Shown in pieces: positions 15,226 through 25,139 of a DNA stretch of 42,163 nucleotides (position 1 is its first letter; every line of letters begins with the position of its first letter). The DNA is taken from NCBI GenBank assembly GCA_030950365.1, contig JAUZRQ010000044.1, positions 1-42,163 on the forward strand, in the 5' to 3' direction. The translations under genes were made by a program, and so were the position numbers. Source of the DNA: Candidatus Zhuqueibacterota bacterium. GTDB taxonomy: Bacteria > Zhuqueibacterota > Zhuqueibacteria > Zhuqueibacterales > Geothermadaptataceae. Under the pieces are notes generated by a model. The model ran no database searches. It worked only from the letters and a program-made list of their open reading frames with translations, and had not been told where the DNA came from.

Positions 15226-16932
15226 ATGGCAGGCCACAAACGAATTCTTCTCATCGCATTCATGCTCATCAGTCTTGCAGGCCTGACCGGATGGTTTACC
15301 AATTACGGTGTTCCTGAGGGCAAGGATTACCTTAGCGAAATTCAGAAAAACACCTACCTGTACGGACTGGTTTACCGCGAAATCGCGCAGAAATACGTCG
15401 AGTGGGTAGATCCGGCCAAGCTGATGCGCGTGGGCATCAACGCCATGCTGGATGCCATCGATCCGTATACGGTGTTGATTGAAAAAGAAGACAATGCTCA
15501 ACTCCAGATCATGACCACGGGCAAATATGGCGGACTGGGTATGCTCATCGGCATTCGCGATGGCTGGCCCACCATTGTGGAGCCGCCGTACGAAGATACC
15601 CCCGCCATGCGGGCCGGTTTGCGCGAGGGAGATCATATCATCGAAATCGATGGGGAATCGACCAAGGGGATGAGCGTGAACGAGGTGGCCTCCAGGCTGC
15701 GCGGACAGGTGGGCACAAGCGTGACCATCAAAATTTCGCGCGAAGGCGAGGACCGGCCCATTGAATTCAGGCTGATTCGTGCAGAAATCGTGGTCAAAGA
15801 TGTCGTGTATTCCGGGCTGCTGGAGGATGGCATCGGCTATATCAAGCTGACGCGGTTTTCGAAAAATGCGGGCCGGGAAGTGAAAGACGCCATTCGGCGG
15901 CTGCGCGAACAGGGGATGACCGCGCTGATTCTGGACCTGCGCAACAATCCTGGGGGCCTTCTGGAAGCGGCTGTGGATGTGGCCGATGCGCTGCTGCCGA
16001 AGGGCAAGCTCATCGTTTCGACACGCGGCCGTGTGGAAGGCACCGAGCAATCGTACTACTCCGAACACGAGCCGGTGCTGGGAAATCTGCCGCTGGCGGT
16101 GCTGGTGAATGAGGCCAGTGCCTCGGCATCGGAGATCGTCAGCGGAGCCATTCAGGACCTGGATCGCGGTGTGATCATTGGCCGGCGGACGTTCGGCAAG
16201 GGACTGGTGCAAAGCGTCATTGGCCTGACCCGCGACACCCGCATGAAACTCACCACCGCCAAGTATTATTTGCCCAGCGGCCGGTTGATTCAAAAAGAAC
16301 GCCGCAATAATGAGCCGTTTCATCTCGATATCCTCTATCACCCCGACGATGAAGGCGAAGTTGAAAAAAAGCAAAATTCCGCATATGTGACCGAAGGCGG
16401 ACGAAAAGTATTTGGAGGTGGCGGCATTTTTCCGGACCTGGTGGTGGAACGGGACACGCTGAACCAGTATCAGCAGGCGCTTATCCGCAAATCCATGATT
16501 TTTAATTACGCCGTGCTGTATGCCAATACGCATGAAAATCTGCAGCGCAATTTTGAAGTGACGGAAGAGATTCTGAACAATTTTCGCGAATTCTTGCAGG
16601 CCAAACAGTTTGATTATCAGCCGGTCAGTCAGGTGGAGCTGGAACGGTTCAAAAAGGCGCTGCAAATGGATGGGATTCTGGCCGGAGCACAGGACTGCCT
16701 CGATCAACTACAGGCCAAAATCGAAGCCATGAAGCAGCAGGCTTTTGACGCCAATCTGGATTTCATCAAACAGCAGTTGGCCATGGAGATCAGTGCCAAA
16801 CTGTGGGGCACGGCTGCCAAACTCGAAGTCAGTTTTAAAAACGACCGCGGTCTGCAAAAGGCGATCGACGTCCTGAAAAATCCAAAAACCTATTATTCGC
16901 TTTTAACAACCGATCATGAAATCAAAGGGTAA
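15226..16932 (+). CDS. C-terminal processing peptidase, S41 family (CtpA/Prc-like)
   Basis: A 568-residue envelope serine protease. An N-terminal hydrophobic segment (ILLIAFMLISLAGLTGWFT, residues ~7-25) is a signal anchor or signal peptide. A PDZ domain follows (~85-175, containing GDHIIEIDGESTKGMSV). The S41 domain has LILDLRNNPGGLLEAAV, nucleophile Ser300 in NEASASASEIVSG and general base Lys325 in TFGKGLVQ, the 25-residue spacing seen in Prc. A C-terminal helical extension of ~150 residues, rich in Gln and Lys, has no recognised domain. ATG 15226 is chosen because GGGAGG lies 8 bases upstream. Substrates are unknown; the family trims periplasmic or secreted proteins near their C-termini. 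Confidence 0.92.
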   Translation: MAGHKRILLIAFMLISLAGLTGWFTNYGVPEGKDYLSEIQKNTYLYGLVYREIAQKYVEWVDPAKLMRVGINAMLDAIDPYTVLIEKEDNAQLQIMTTGKYGGLGMLIGIRDGWPTIVEPPYEDTPAMRAGLREGDHIIEIDGESTKGMSVNEVASRLRGQVGTSVTIKISREGEDRPIEFRLIRAEIVVKDVVYSGLLEDGIGYIKLTRFSKNAGREVKDAIRRLREQGMTALILDLRNNPGGLLEAAVDVADALLPKGKLIVSTRGRVEGTEQSYYSEHEPVLGNLPLAVLVNEASASASEIVSGAIQDLDRGVIIGRRTFGKGLVQSVIGLTRDTRMKLTTAKYYLPSGRLIQKERRNNEPFHLDILYHPDDEGEVEKKQNSAYVTEGGRKVFGGGGIFPDLVVERDTLNQYQQALIRKSMIFNYAVLYANTHENLQRNFEVTEEILNNFREFLQAKQFDYQPVSQVELERFKKALQMDGILAGAQDCLDQLQAKIEAMKQQAFDANLDFIKQQLAMEISAKLWGTAAKLEVSFKNDRGLQKAIDVLKNPKTYYSLLTTDHEIKG

Positions 16933-16972
16933 AAGGTAAGGATGCTTAACTGCGAGAAGATGAGGAGGCATT

Positions 16973-19681
16973 ATGAAGAAGTATGTGTATAAGTTTGGTG
17001 GAGCCAAAGCCGAAGGCGAGGCTGGCATGAAAGAATTGCTTGGCGGTAAAGGCGCAAATCTTGCCGAAATGGCCAATCTGGGCCTGCCGGTTCCAGCCGG
17101 GTTTACCATAACGACCGAAGTCTGCAATATGTTTTACGAAAACAATCGCCAGTATCCTGAAGGTCTGAAAGAGCAGGTTGAAGAGGCGTTGCGGTTTGTG
17201 GAAGAAGTGATGCAGGCAAAGTTCGGCGATGAACAGAATCCACTGCTTGTGTCCGTACGCAGCGGCGCCCGAGTTTCCATGCCAGGCATGATGGATACGG
17301 TGCTCAACCTGGGGTTGAATGATGTGACGGTCAAAGGGCTGGCGGCCAAAACTAACAATCCACGCTTTGCCTACGACTGCTACCGCCGTTTCGTGCAGAT
17401 GTACGGCGATGTGGTGCTGGGATTGAAACCAGAATCGCAGGACGATATCGATCCGTTTGAGGAAATTCTGGAAAACAAGAAAAAGGCACGCGGTGTCACG
17501 TACGATACTGAATTGACCGCGGATGATTTGAAAGAACTGGTGAGTGAATTCAAGGCGGCCATCAAAGAACAGACCGGTCAGGATTTCCCGGAAGATCCTT
17601 TCGAGCAGCTCTGGGGAGCCATCGGGGCGGTTTTCGGATCCTGGAATAACGAGCGCGCTATCACTTATCGCAAGCTGAACGATATTCCCGATCACTGGGG
17701 CACGGCAGTCAACGTCGTCGCCATGGTGTACGGCAATATGGGCGAAGACAGCGGCACGGGCGTGGGCTTCACGCGCGATCCGGCAACCGGCGAAAAACGG
17801 CTGTATGGCGAATACCTGCTGAATGCCCAGGGCGAGGACGTGGTGGCGGGAATCCGTACGCCCGAACCCATCGAAACGCTGAAAGAGCGGATGCCGCAGG
17901 TGTATGATGAACTGGCCGACATTGCGCAAAAGCTGGAGCGTCACTATCGCGATATGCAGGATTTCGAGTTCACCATTCAGCAGGGCAAATTATGGATGCT
18001 GCAGACGCGTGTGGGCAAGCGCACTGGTTTCGCCGCCTTCCGCATCGCGGTGGATATGGAAGAAGAAGGCCTGATCAACCGCGATGAGGCGCTTTTGCGG
18101 CTGGAACCGAATCAGCTCAACCAGCTTTTGCGGCCGGTGTTTGACGCCAAAGAAAAGGCAGAGGCCATTAAAAACAACAAGCTGATTGCCAAAGGATTGA
18201 ATGCCGGGCCTGGCGCGGCGAGCGGCCGCATTGTGTTCAACGCGCCGGATGCCGTGGCCTGGGCGCAGAAAGGCGAAAAAGTGATCCTGGTGCGCATCGA
18301 AACCTCGCCAGAAGACATCAAGGGCATGAACGCGGCCGAGGGCATTCTGACCGCCCGTGGTGGCATGACCTCGCACGCGGCCCTGGTGGCCCGGCAAATG
18401 GGCAAGGTCTGCGTGGTCGGCTGCGAGGTACTGGAAATCGACTACCGCAAGCGCGAAATGCGCGTGGATGACAAAGTCATGCGCGAAGGCGACTGGATTT
18501 CCATCGATGGTTCTACCGGCGAGGTGATTGAAGGGCATTTAACCACCAAACCTTCGGAAGTGATTCAGGTTTTGATCGACAAAACCATGAAGCCGGAGGA
18601 ATCACAAACGTACCAGATTTACAGCAAAGTGATGAAATGGGCCGATGAAGTGCGGCGGCTGCGAGTGCGCACGAACGCCGATCAGCCAGATCAGGCCTCC
18701 AACGCCATTGCGTTTGGCGCCGAAGGTATCGGGTTGTGCCGCACTGAGCACATGTTCTTCGGCGGCGATCGCATCGATGCCGTGCGTGAGATGATTCTGG
18801 CCGAGGATGTCGAAGGCCGTCGCAAGGCGCTGGCCAAATTGCTTCCCATGCAGCGCGAGGATTTCTTCGGCATTTTCAAAGTCATGGACGGCAAGCCGGT
18901 GACAGTTCGCACGCTGGATCCGCCGTTGCATGAATTCCTGCCGCATACCGATCACGAAATCCAGGACCTGGCCCAGAAAATGGGCATTTCCGAAGATGCG
19001 CTGCGGGCGAAAATCGATGCTTTGCACGAAATGAACCCGATGCTCGGGCACCGTGGCTGTCGCCTGGGCGTCGTGTATCCGGAGATCACCGAGATGCAGG
19101 CGCGGGCTATTCTGGAAGCCGCCTGCGAGGCCAAGAAACAGGGCATTGAGGCGATCCCGGAGATCATGATCCCGCTGGTAAGCCACGTGAACGAGCTCCG
19201 CCGGCAAGAACAGGTGGTGCGCGAAACCGCCGAGAAGGTGTTTGAGGAGCAGGGCATCCGTGTTGATTACCTGGTTGGCACGATGATCGAGCTGCCGCGG
19301 GCGGCGGTAACGGCCGGACGTATCGCCGAAGTAGCCGAATTTTTCAGCTTCGGAACCAACGATTTGACACAAACCACCTTTGGCCTGTCGCGGGACGATG
19401 CCGGTAAGTTTCTGCCTTTCTACATCGAAGAAGAAATTTTCCCGGCCGATCCGTTCGAGACCGTCGATCAGGAAGGCGTCGGCGAATTGATGCGTTGGGG
19501 CGTGACCAGGGGCCGCGAGACCCGGCCGCAGTTGAAAGTCGGCATCTGTGGTGAGCATGGCGGTGAGCCCAAATCGGTGAAATTCTGCCACCGGCTGAAC
19601 ATGGATTACGTGAGCTGCTCGCCGTTCCGCGTGCCGATCGCGCGTCTGGCGGCGGCGCAGGCCGTGCTGGAAGAAAAGTAG
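16973..19681 (+). CDS. ppdK: Pyruvate, phosphate dikinase
   Basis: A 902-residue PPDK, which interconverts pyruvate + ATP + Pi and PEP + AMP + PPi. The three-domain layout is intact. The N-terminal ATP-grasp domain has [19 protein letters not shown] and [19 protein letters not shown]. The central phosphohistidine domain has [16 protein letters not shown] with H468. The C-terminal PEP/pyruvate barrel has [10 protein letters not shown] and [10 protein letters not shown] with catalytic C859. The start is ATG 16973 with GAGGAGG just upstream. It lies 40 bp after the processing-protease gene and is followed by a clear terminator, so it ends the transcription unit. Its reaction can run towards glycolysis with PPi or towards gluconeogenesis, and the sequence does not tell which. 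Confidence 0.97.
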   Translation: MKKYVYKFGGAKAEGEAGMKELLGGKGANLAEMANLGLPVPAGFTITTEVCNMFYENNRQYPEGLKEQVEEALRFVEEVMQAKFGDEQNPLLVSVRSGARVSMPGMMDTVLNLGLNDVTVKGLAAKTNNPRFAYDCYRRFVQMYGDVVLGLKPESQDDIDPFEEILENKKKARGVTYDTELTADDLKELVSEFKAAIKEQTGQDFPEDPFEQLWGAIGAVFGSWNNERAITYRKLNDIPDHWGTAVNVVAMVYGNMGEDSGTGVGFTRDPATGEKRLYGEYLLNAQGEDVVAGIRTPEPIETLKERMPQVYDELADIAQKLERHYRDMQDFEFTIQQGKLWMLQTRVGKRTGFAAFRIAVDMEEEGLINRDEALLRLEPNQLNQLLRPVFDAKEKAEAIKNNKLIAKGLNAGPGAASGRIVFNAPDAVAWAQKGEKVILVRIETSPEDIKGMNAAEGILTARGGMTSHAALVARQMGKVCVVGCEVLEIDYRKREMRVDDKVMREGDWISIDGSTGEVIEGHLTTKPSEVIQVLIDKTMKPEESQTYQIYSKVMKWADEVRRLRVRTNADQPDQASNAIAFGAEGIGLCRTEHMFFGGDRIDAVREMILAEDVEGRRKALAKLLPMQREDFFGIFKVMDGKPVTVRTLDPPLHEFLPHTDHEIQDLAQKMGISEDALRAKIDALHEMNPMLGHRGCRLGVVYPEITEMQARAILEAACEAKKQGIEAIPEIMIPLVSHVNELRRQEQVVRETAEKVFEEQGIRVDYLVGTMIELPRAAVTAGRIAEVAEFFSFGTNDLTQTTFGLSRDDAGKFLPFYIEEEIFPADPFETVDQEGVGELMRWGVTRGRETRPQLKVGICGEHGGEPKSVKFCHRLNMDYVSCSPFRVPIARLAAAQAVLEEK

Positions 19682-19704
19682 CGTCTGATGCCAATGACAG
19701 TCGG

Positions 19705-19743
19705 AATCGCCCATGGTGATGGTTGCCGTGGGCGATTTTTTTT
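19705..19743 (+). terminator. Intrinsic terminator after ppdK
   Basis: AATCGCCCATGG (19705-19716) pairs with CCGTGGGCGATT (19726-19737), 12 bp including one G-U pair, around a 9-nt loop. A run of eight Ts (19736-19743) follows. This is the clearest Rho-independent terminator in the window. Confidence 0.9.
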
Positions 19744-19943
19744 GGCGTGCAGGATCACCAAGCATCTGGCCTGATTGAAAAAGTAAATAAAATATGGCAT
19801 TGATTCATCACCTAACATTGAATAAACCAAGGAGCGCCGTGTTATATCACGGAATGCGGCGCTGGTAGCGAACCGGCCTCGCTGTATCATCGTGAATGGT
19901 GTGCATGCACGAAGGCCCGGCACCGAAGAAAGGGTTGCAGCAA

Positions 19944-20600
19944 TTGAAACGGTTTCAGATTTTTTGCGATTTTGACGGTACTCTGGCAGAGAAGGATGTG
20001 GGACAACAGTTTTTTCTGACCTTTTCGGATCCGAAGGTCAGCGAAGAGGCGGTGACGGCATGGTTGAACGGCGAAATCTCCTCGGCAGAGATGTATCGCC
20101 GGGAGTTGGCTGTGACCCGGGCCACGCGGGATCAGATTCACCAGTTTACCATGTCACAGCGGTTGTCGGAAGGCGCGGTGGAATTGATTCGGCGCTGCCA
20201 GCAGGCCGGCGACGAAGTTTTTGTTGTCAGCGATGGATTTGCAGCATACATTAGGACGATACTGGATAAATTTGGCCTGCAGGCCTTGCCGCTGTTCGCC
20301 AATGATCTTACATTGGATGCAACCGGACAACTGCGGCCGGTATTTCCGTATCTGGAACATTCCTGCGGCCGCTGTGCCAATTGCAAGGGCTACCATGTCC
20401 GGCGATTGCGAAAAGAGGGCCTGCTGCAAGTGTACATCGGCGATGGTTTTTCGGACCGGTGTGCCGTGACACAGGTGGAAATCGTGTTCGCGAAGCGGGA
20501 TTTAGCGAAATTTTGCGACGAAAAGGGAATTGCCTATTATGCCTTCCAGAACTTTAAAGACATTCAGAGCATCCTCGAAAAAATCCGTCGTTCTGAGTGA
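19944..20600 (+). CDS. HAD-superfamily phosphatase, MtnX/SerB-like (subfamily IB)
   Basis: About 218 residues with the HAD phosphatase motifs: FCDFDGTLAEKDVG at the N-terminus (nucleophile Asp and acid/base Asp), VVSDGFAAYI as motif II, and YIGDGFSDRCAV as motifs III/IV. The insert SCGRCANCKGYHV resembles the CGNCK element of MtnX-like phosphatases, which act on a 1-phosphate intermediate of methionine salvage; phosphoserine phosphatase relatives share the fold. The three Cys in C-x2-C-x2-C could bind a metal. TTG 19944 is chosen since AGAAAGGG lies 9 bases upstream and it gives the usual short lead to DFDGT; ATG 19896 would add 16 residues with no ribosome site. Methionine-salvage use would fit the MTA deaminase in this window but is inference. 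Confidence 0.78.
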   Translation: MKRFQIFCDFDGTLAEKDVGQQFFLTFSDPKVSEEAVTAWLNGEISSAEMYRRELAVTRATRDQIHQFTMSQRLSEGAVELIRRCQQAGDEVFVVSDGFAAYIRTILDKFGLQALPLFANDLTLDATGQLRPVFPYLEHSCGRCANCKGYHVRRLRKEGLLQVYIGDGFSDRCAVTQVEIVFAKRDLAKFCDEKGIAYYAFQNFKDIQSILEKIRRSE

Positions 20601-22011
20601 TCTGGCCTCGCATCCGATTTTGCGGCAGATCGCCAGGATTGCCAGCGAAGCCGGCGTGGAGGTGTATGCGGTCGGCGGGTTCGTGCGTGATTATTTTTTG
20701 AAAAAGCAAGTCAAGGACATCGATTTTGTGGTTATCGGCGACGGCATTGCCTTTGCGAAGCTAGTGGCGCGCACCTTCAAATCAAAACGGCTGGCGGTGT
20801 ACCGAAAATTTGGCACGGCCATGGTGGGTTACCGTGGTTATCAGCTCGAGTTCGTGGGCGCCCGCAAGGAGAGCTACCGCGGCGATTCGCGCAAACCCGA
20901 TGTGGAGCCCGCCGATTTGCTCACGGACCTGGCCCGCCGGGATTTCACCATCAATGCGCTGGCGGTGTCGCTCAGCGAAGAAAAATTCCTGCATCTCATC
21001 GACCCGTTTAACGGCCGCAGCGATTTGCGCCGGAAAATCATCCGCACGCCGCTGGATCCGGCGCGCACCTTTCACGACGACCCGCTGCGGATTCTGCGCG
21101 GCATCCGGTTCGCCACCCAGTTGCAATTCAAGATCGATCCCGAGACGTATGCTGGCATGGCCGAAATGCGTGAGCGGCTGCGCATCATTTCGCAGGAGCG
21201 CATCACCGATGAGCTGCTGAAGATTCTGGCCGCGCCAAAGCCCAGCATCGGTTTCAAATTGATGGACGATGCCGGTATTCTGGAGATTGTTTTCCCGGAG
21301 CTGGTGCAGCTCAAGGGCGTGGAGGAAAAGGAAGGCTATCATCACAAGGATGTGTTCGATCACACCCTGCAGGTGCTGGATAACGTCGCGGAGCTGTCGG
21401 ATACCATCCCGCTGCGGCTGGTGGCATTGGTGCACGATATCGCCAAGCCGCAGACCAAAAAGTTCATCAAAGGCAAGGGCTGGACCTTCCACGGCCACGA
21501 TGAAATCGGCGCGCGCATGCTGCCGGCCATTTTCAAGCGGCTTCGGCTACCCAACGAGTGGCTGAAGTACGCGCAAAAGCTCACCCGGCTGCACCTGCGA
21601 CCGATTGCGCTCACCGAAGAAGAATGCACCGATTCGGCCTACCGCCGTCTCCTGGTTCAGGCCGGAGACGATCTCGACGATTTGCTCACCTTCTGCAAAG
21701 CCGATATCACCAGCCGCAATCCGTACCGCCGCCGGAAATACCTGCAGCGGTTTGAATTCGTCATTCAGCGGCTCCGGGAAGTGGAGGAAAAAGACAAGTT
21801 GCGCGCGTTTCAATCGCCGGTGCGTGGCGATGAAATTATGGAAATCTGCCAGATTCCGCCGGGCCCGCTGGTGGGCAAAATCAAGCGCCGCATCGAGGAA
21901 GCCATTCTGGAGGGGGAAATTCCAAATGAATACGAGGAGGCAAAAGCGTATCTGTTTCGCATTAAGGATGAGATGTTGCAGGAGGCCAACGGCCAGAGCC
22001 GCAAATCCTGA
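20539..22011 (+). CDS. cca: CCA tRNA nucleotidyltransferase / poly(A) polymerase family with HD domain
   Basis: About 490 residues of the class-II nucleotidyltransferase family, which adds CCA to tRNA 3' ends (or, in relatives, adds A-tails). Motifs: GGFVRDYFL and the metal-binding DIDFVV (residues ~35-60), RRDFTINAL, and DPLRILRGIRFA in the neck. An HD-type domain follows (HKDVFDHTLQVL and ALVHDIAKPQT), as in the long bacterial enzymes with phosphodiesterase activity. The best start, ATG 20539, lies 62 nt inside the HAD phosphatase gene in another frame; no later ATG, GTG or TTG comes before the conserved part. The overlap implies translational coupling. CCA versus poly(A) specificity is not decided by sequence reading. 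Confidence 0.88.
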   Translation: MPSRTLKTFRASSKKSVVLSDLASHPILRQIARIASEAGVEVYAVGGFVRDYFLKKQVKDIDFVVIGDGIAFAKLVARTFKSKRLAVYRKFGTAMVGYRGYQLEFVGARKESYRGDSRKPDVEPADLLTDLARRDFTINALAVSLSEEKFLHLIDPFNGRSDLRRKIIRTPLDPARTFHDDPLRILRGIRFATQLQFKIDPETYAGMAEMRERLRIISQERITDELLKILAAPKPSIGFKLMDDAGILEIVFPELVQLKGVEEKEGYHHKDVFDHTLQVLDNVAELSDTIPLRLVALVHDIAKPQTKKFIKGKGWTFHGHDEIGARMLPAIFKRLRLPNEWLKYAQKLTRLHLRPIALTEEECTDSAYRRLLVQAGDDLDDLLTFCKADITSRNPYRRRKYLQRFEFVIQRLREVEEKDKLRAFQSPVRGDEIMEICQIPPGPLVGKIKRRIEEAILEGEIPNEYEEAKAYLFRIKDEMLQEANGQSRKS

Positions 22012-22106
22012 GCCGTGGAAAATTATCGCAACTTTTTCGCACGTTTTGCCGTCTTAATAATCGGTTTTCTTTACGTATTCATCGCTATCCATGGGAGGAG
22101 AGGAAA

Positions 22107-22820
22107 ATGGCCGATTCGCAAAGCGTGCAGGCCGCTCAGCCGACCGATAAGCCAATGTCGGTATCCGGGCGATTTTTCGGTGTGATCGTATCTCCGCAAG
22201 CAACGTTTCAAAACATTGCCCGTTTTCCAAATTGGGTGGTACCGCTGATCGTGGTGGCCATTGCCGGCATGCTTTCTGGGTATTTTCTTCAGGATACCAT
22301 TGTGCAGATGGCGCGCGAACAAATTGCGCAAAATCCGAATCTCACGCCCGAGCAGGTTGAGCAGGCCGTCAGCCGGATGGAAGGCTTCACGCGGCTGAGC
22401 GCCTGGTTGATGCCGTTAATCACCACACCGATCATGTTTTTGATCATTGCCGGCATTCTAATGCTCACCGGCAATGTGTTCCTGGGCGCCGAAGCCACGT
22501 TCAGGCAGGTATTTTCTGTGGTTTCCTGGAGCGCCGTGATCACCGTTCTGAGCAGCATCATCAATGTGCCGTTCATGCGCTCGAGCGGGGAGCTGAATTC
22601 CCTGACCAATTTGACCTTTCTGGCGCCAAACGCAGACATGAAATCCGCCACCTTCTTTCTGCTCCAGCAACTGGATTTGTTCTATATCTGGTGGGTCGTG
22701 CTGATGGGAATGGGCATGGCCGCCGTGTATAATTTTACGGTGAAGAAAGGCATCACCATCGTGGTAAGCTGGTGGCTGGTGTATATTCTGGTCAGTTTAG
22801 GGCTCAAGAGTCTGTTTTAA
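22107..22820 (+). CDS. YIP1-family integral membrane protein
   Basis: A 237-residue membrane protein with a short polar N-terminus, then FFGVIVSPQATFQNI, the usual opening of bacterial YIP1-domain proteins, and five hydrophobic segments (~47-65, ~103-125, ~135-155, ~180-205, ~213-233). The function of bacterial YIP1 proteins is unknown; some sit beside ABC exporters. The ribosome site GGGAGGAGAGG precedes ATG 22107. The next genes, a TolC-like channel 240 bp downstream and an ABC ATPase, may belong to the same membrane machinery, but the gap makes a shared transcript uncertain. Confidence 0.72.
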   Translation: MADSQSVQAAQPTDKPMSVSGRFFGVIVSPQATFQNIARFPNWVVPLIVVAIAGMLSGYFLQDTIVQMAREQIAQNPNLTPEQVEQAVSRMEGFTRLSAWLMPLITTPIMFLIIAGILMLTGNVFLGAEATFRQVFSVVSWSAVITVLSSIINVPFMRSSGELNSLTNLTFLAPNADMKSATFFLLQQLDLFYIWWVVLMGMGMAAVYNFTVKKGITIVVSWWLVYILVSLGLKSLF

Positions 22821-23060
22821 GTGCCCGCCTCGTTCTCGGTTGAGATTCTCCGCGCTGGCCAGTATGGTAACCGGATCGATTAAGCATTTCAATCGTCGCG
22901 CGCTATGGCCGGCCAACGGTAGCCGAATTGCCGGCACGCGGCGACTTTTATAGAGCGAAAGCCGCAAGCGGTGAGGGGCAGGGCATATTTGCATGAAAAT
23001 CCGCGTTGCTTATTACGAAACGTCTTGTTAAACCCCAAAATCGGTTGAAGGAGAGAGGTT

Positions 23061-24425
23061 ATGAGCAAGGTTGGCAAAGTCATTTGCCTGGTGGCATTGT
23101 TTTGGATGATCGCCCCGGTGGCGCAGGCGCAGCAGAAGCCATTCACCCTGGAACAGTGCGTGCAAATCGCGCTGGAAAACAATGCCCAGGTGCTGATTGC
23201 CAAACGCCGGGTTGGCATTGCGCAGACCAACGTCGCATCGGCGCGTTCCACCATTCTGCCGCGATTGAGTTCCAGCGTTTCGTTGGGGCAGTTTCGTTCC
23301 GGGCCGCGTACCCTGCAGATGGACGTTCCGGTGGGCTTCGATCCGGAAACCGGTCGGGCGATTTTTGAGCAACGCGAGATCGTCCAGGAGGGCTTCCGCC
23401 GGGATAATTATTCCATGCGGTTTTCCCTGAATCAAACCCTTTTCGATTTTGGGCAGAGCATCAACAATATCAAAAGTGCCGCTGCCGCGCGGGATGCTAC
23501 GCGGTACAGTTTTGAGGACACGCGACAAAACACTATCTACCAGGTGCATTTGCGCTATTACCAGCTACTCAAGGACCTCCGTTTGCTGGAAGTATTCCGC
23601 GAGGCCGTGCGCTCAAGCGAGGAGCAATTGAAACGTACGCAGAGCATGTACGAAATTGGTTCGGTGGCGCAGGCCGACGTGTACCGCGCGCAAACCACTC
23701 TGGGACAGGATCGCATCAATTTGTTGCAGCAGGAGTTCAAGGTGCAAAACAGCCGCACGGCGTTGAACGTCATCCTGGGGCGGGAAGCCGATGCGCCGCT
23801 GGAGATCGTTGATATTGAAGAGGTTACGTTTGCGCAGGAATACACACTCGAAGAAGCGCTGCAGATTGCGCTGGAAAACAATCCGCTGATTCATCGTTAC
23901 AAAGCCGACATGATGGCAGCGTCGTATGGCGCCAAAGCGGCCAGGGCGCGTTATCTGCCTATCATAACCGGATCGCTTTCGTATTCACGCGATAATACGG
24001 ATATACAAAAAGTATATAGTGGATTCGACAAGAATTATAGTGTTTCATTCGGTATAAACTTGAGCCTTAACTTATTTAACGGATTTAATGATGCGGCTGC
24101 GGTTGAGCGAGAGTCATTGAATTACCGCATCGCGCTGGAAAACTTGAAGGAACAGGAGCGGCAACTGCGACAGCGAGTGCAGACAGCGCTGCAAAGTTTG
24201 GAAATGTGGAAGCAAATTTCCGAAATCAATCAGCTCAATTTGCGTTCGGCCGAAGAGGAGCTGCGCCTGGCGCAGGAACGCTACCGCGTGGGGGCGGGCA
24301 CGCTGTTGGAATTGATCACTGCGCAGGTGAACCTGACCCGAGCCCGGGCCACATTGGTGCAGGCAAAATACGACGCCAAGGTGGCCGAGGCGGAATTAAA
24401 AGCGGCCATGGGCATTCTGAAATAG
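23061..24425 (+). CDS. TolC-family outer membrane efflux protein
   Basis: A 454-residue outer-membrane channel subunit. A signal peptide is present (VICLVALFWMIAPVAQAQ, cleavage near residue 24). The mature part has two OEP repeats with the typical LEQCVQIALENNAQV and, about 230 residues later, LEEALQIALENNPLI. It has long coiled-coil helices rich in Gln, Glu and Arg and a C-terminal ERYRVGAGTLLELITAQ motif followed by the second helical hairpin. TolC proteins form trimeric ducts for tripartite exporters or type I secretion. The start is ATG 23061 with GAAGGAGAGAGG upstream. It is followed 18 bp later by an ABC ATPase, but no periplasmic adaptor gene is in the window. Confidence 0.9.
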   Translation: MSKVGKVICLVALFWMIAPVAQAQQKPFTLEQCVQIALENNAQVLIAKRRVGIAQTNVASARSTILPRLSSSVSLGQFRSGPRTLQMDVPVGFDPETGRAIFEQREIVQEGFRRDNYSMRFSLNQTLFDFGQSINNIKSAAAARDATRYSFEDTRQNTIYQVHLRYYQLLKDLRLLEVFREAVRSSEEQLKRTQSMYEIGSVAQADVYRAQTTLGQDRINLLQQEFKVQNSRTALNVILGREADAPLEIVDIEEVTFAQEYTLEEALQIALENNPLIHRYKADMMAASYGAKAARARYLPIITGSLSYSRDNTDIQKVYSGFDKNYSVSFGINLSLNLFNGFNDAAAVERESLNYRIALENLKEQERQLRQRVQTALQSLEMWKQISEINQLNLRSAEEELRLAQERYRVGAGTLLELITAQVNLTRARATLVQAKYDAKVAEAELKAAMGILK

Positions 24426-24443
24426 TCCGATGAGGAATGGGAA

Positions 24444-25139
24444 ATGATGATTGAAGTCCGCAATTTAACCAAGATTTACCAGATCGGAACCGTCGAAGTG
24501 GTTGCTCTGCGCGACATCGATTTAGACATCGATAAAAACGAATATGTGGCCATCATGGGGCCATCTGGCTCTGGCAAGTCCACTCTGATGAACATTCTTG
24601 GATGTCTGGATACACCCACCAGCGGCACCTACCGGCTGAACGGCACCCTGGTGAGCGAGCTCAACGACGATCAACTGGCGGATATTCGTAATCACGAAAT
24701 CGGTTTTGTGTTTCAAACGTTCAATTTACTGCCGCGCGCGACGGCGCTGCACAACGTGGAACTGCCGCTGGTGTATGCGGGGGTGCCAGCCGCCAAACGC
24801 CGCGAAATGGCCAAAATCGCCCTGGAGCGCGTGGGACTGGCCGACCGCATGCATCATAAGCCCAATGAGCTGTCCGGCGGCCAGCGGCAGCGCGTGGCCA
24901 TTGCCCGGGCTCTGGTCAACAATCCATCCATTATTCTCGCAGATGAGCCCACGGGCAACCTGGATACCAGAACCGGCGATGAAATCATGAAAATTTTCAC
25001 GGCGCTGCATGAGCAGGGCAATACGATCATTCTGGTTACGCACGAGGAGTACATCGCCGAGCACGCCCGGCGTATTGTGCGGCTGCGCGATGGCCGCATT
25101 GAAGTGGACGAGCGCTTCGAGGCTGCGGCAGAGGCATAG
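24444..25139 (+). CDS. ABC transporter ATP-binding protein, MacB/LolD type
   Basis: A 231-residue ABC ATPase complete in all motifs: Walker [10 protein letters not shown] (residues ~39-47), Q-loop [17 protein letters not shown], signature [15 protein letters not shown], Walker [13 protein letters not shown] and the switch His in VTHEE. The VFQ-FNLLP and GNLD features place it with the MacB/LolD/FtsE group, which pair with FtsX-like permeases and often work with TolC. ATG 24444 and 24447 are adjacent and either may start. The gene follows the TolC gene by 18 bp. No permease follows: the next 400 bases are non-coding and then an isoprenoid gene begins. The partner permease must be elsewhere, or the operon has lost it. 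Confidence 0.9.
   Translation: MMIEVRNLTKIYQIGTVEVVALRDIDLDIDKNEYVAIMGPSGSGKSTLMNILGCLDTPTSGTYRLNGTLVSELNDDQLADIRNHEIGFVFQTFNLLPRATALHNVELPLVYAGVPAAKRREMAKIALERVGLADRMHHKPNELSGGQRQRVAIARALVNNPSIILADEPTGNLDTRTGDEIMKIFTALHEQGNTIILVTHEEYIAEHARRIVRLRDGRIEVDERFEAAAEA

Noticed and set aside
14554-16707. A 717-codon open frame on the minus strand across tmk and the processing protease
   Set aside because: It is antisense to two clear gene families, has no ribosome binding site or family motif, and arises from the codon bias of the + strand genes.
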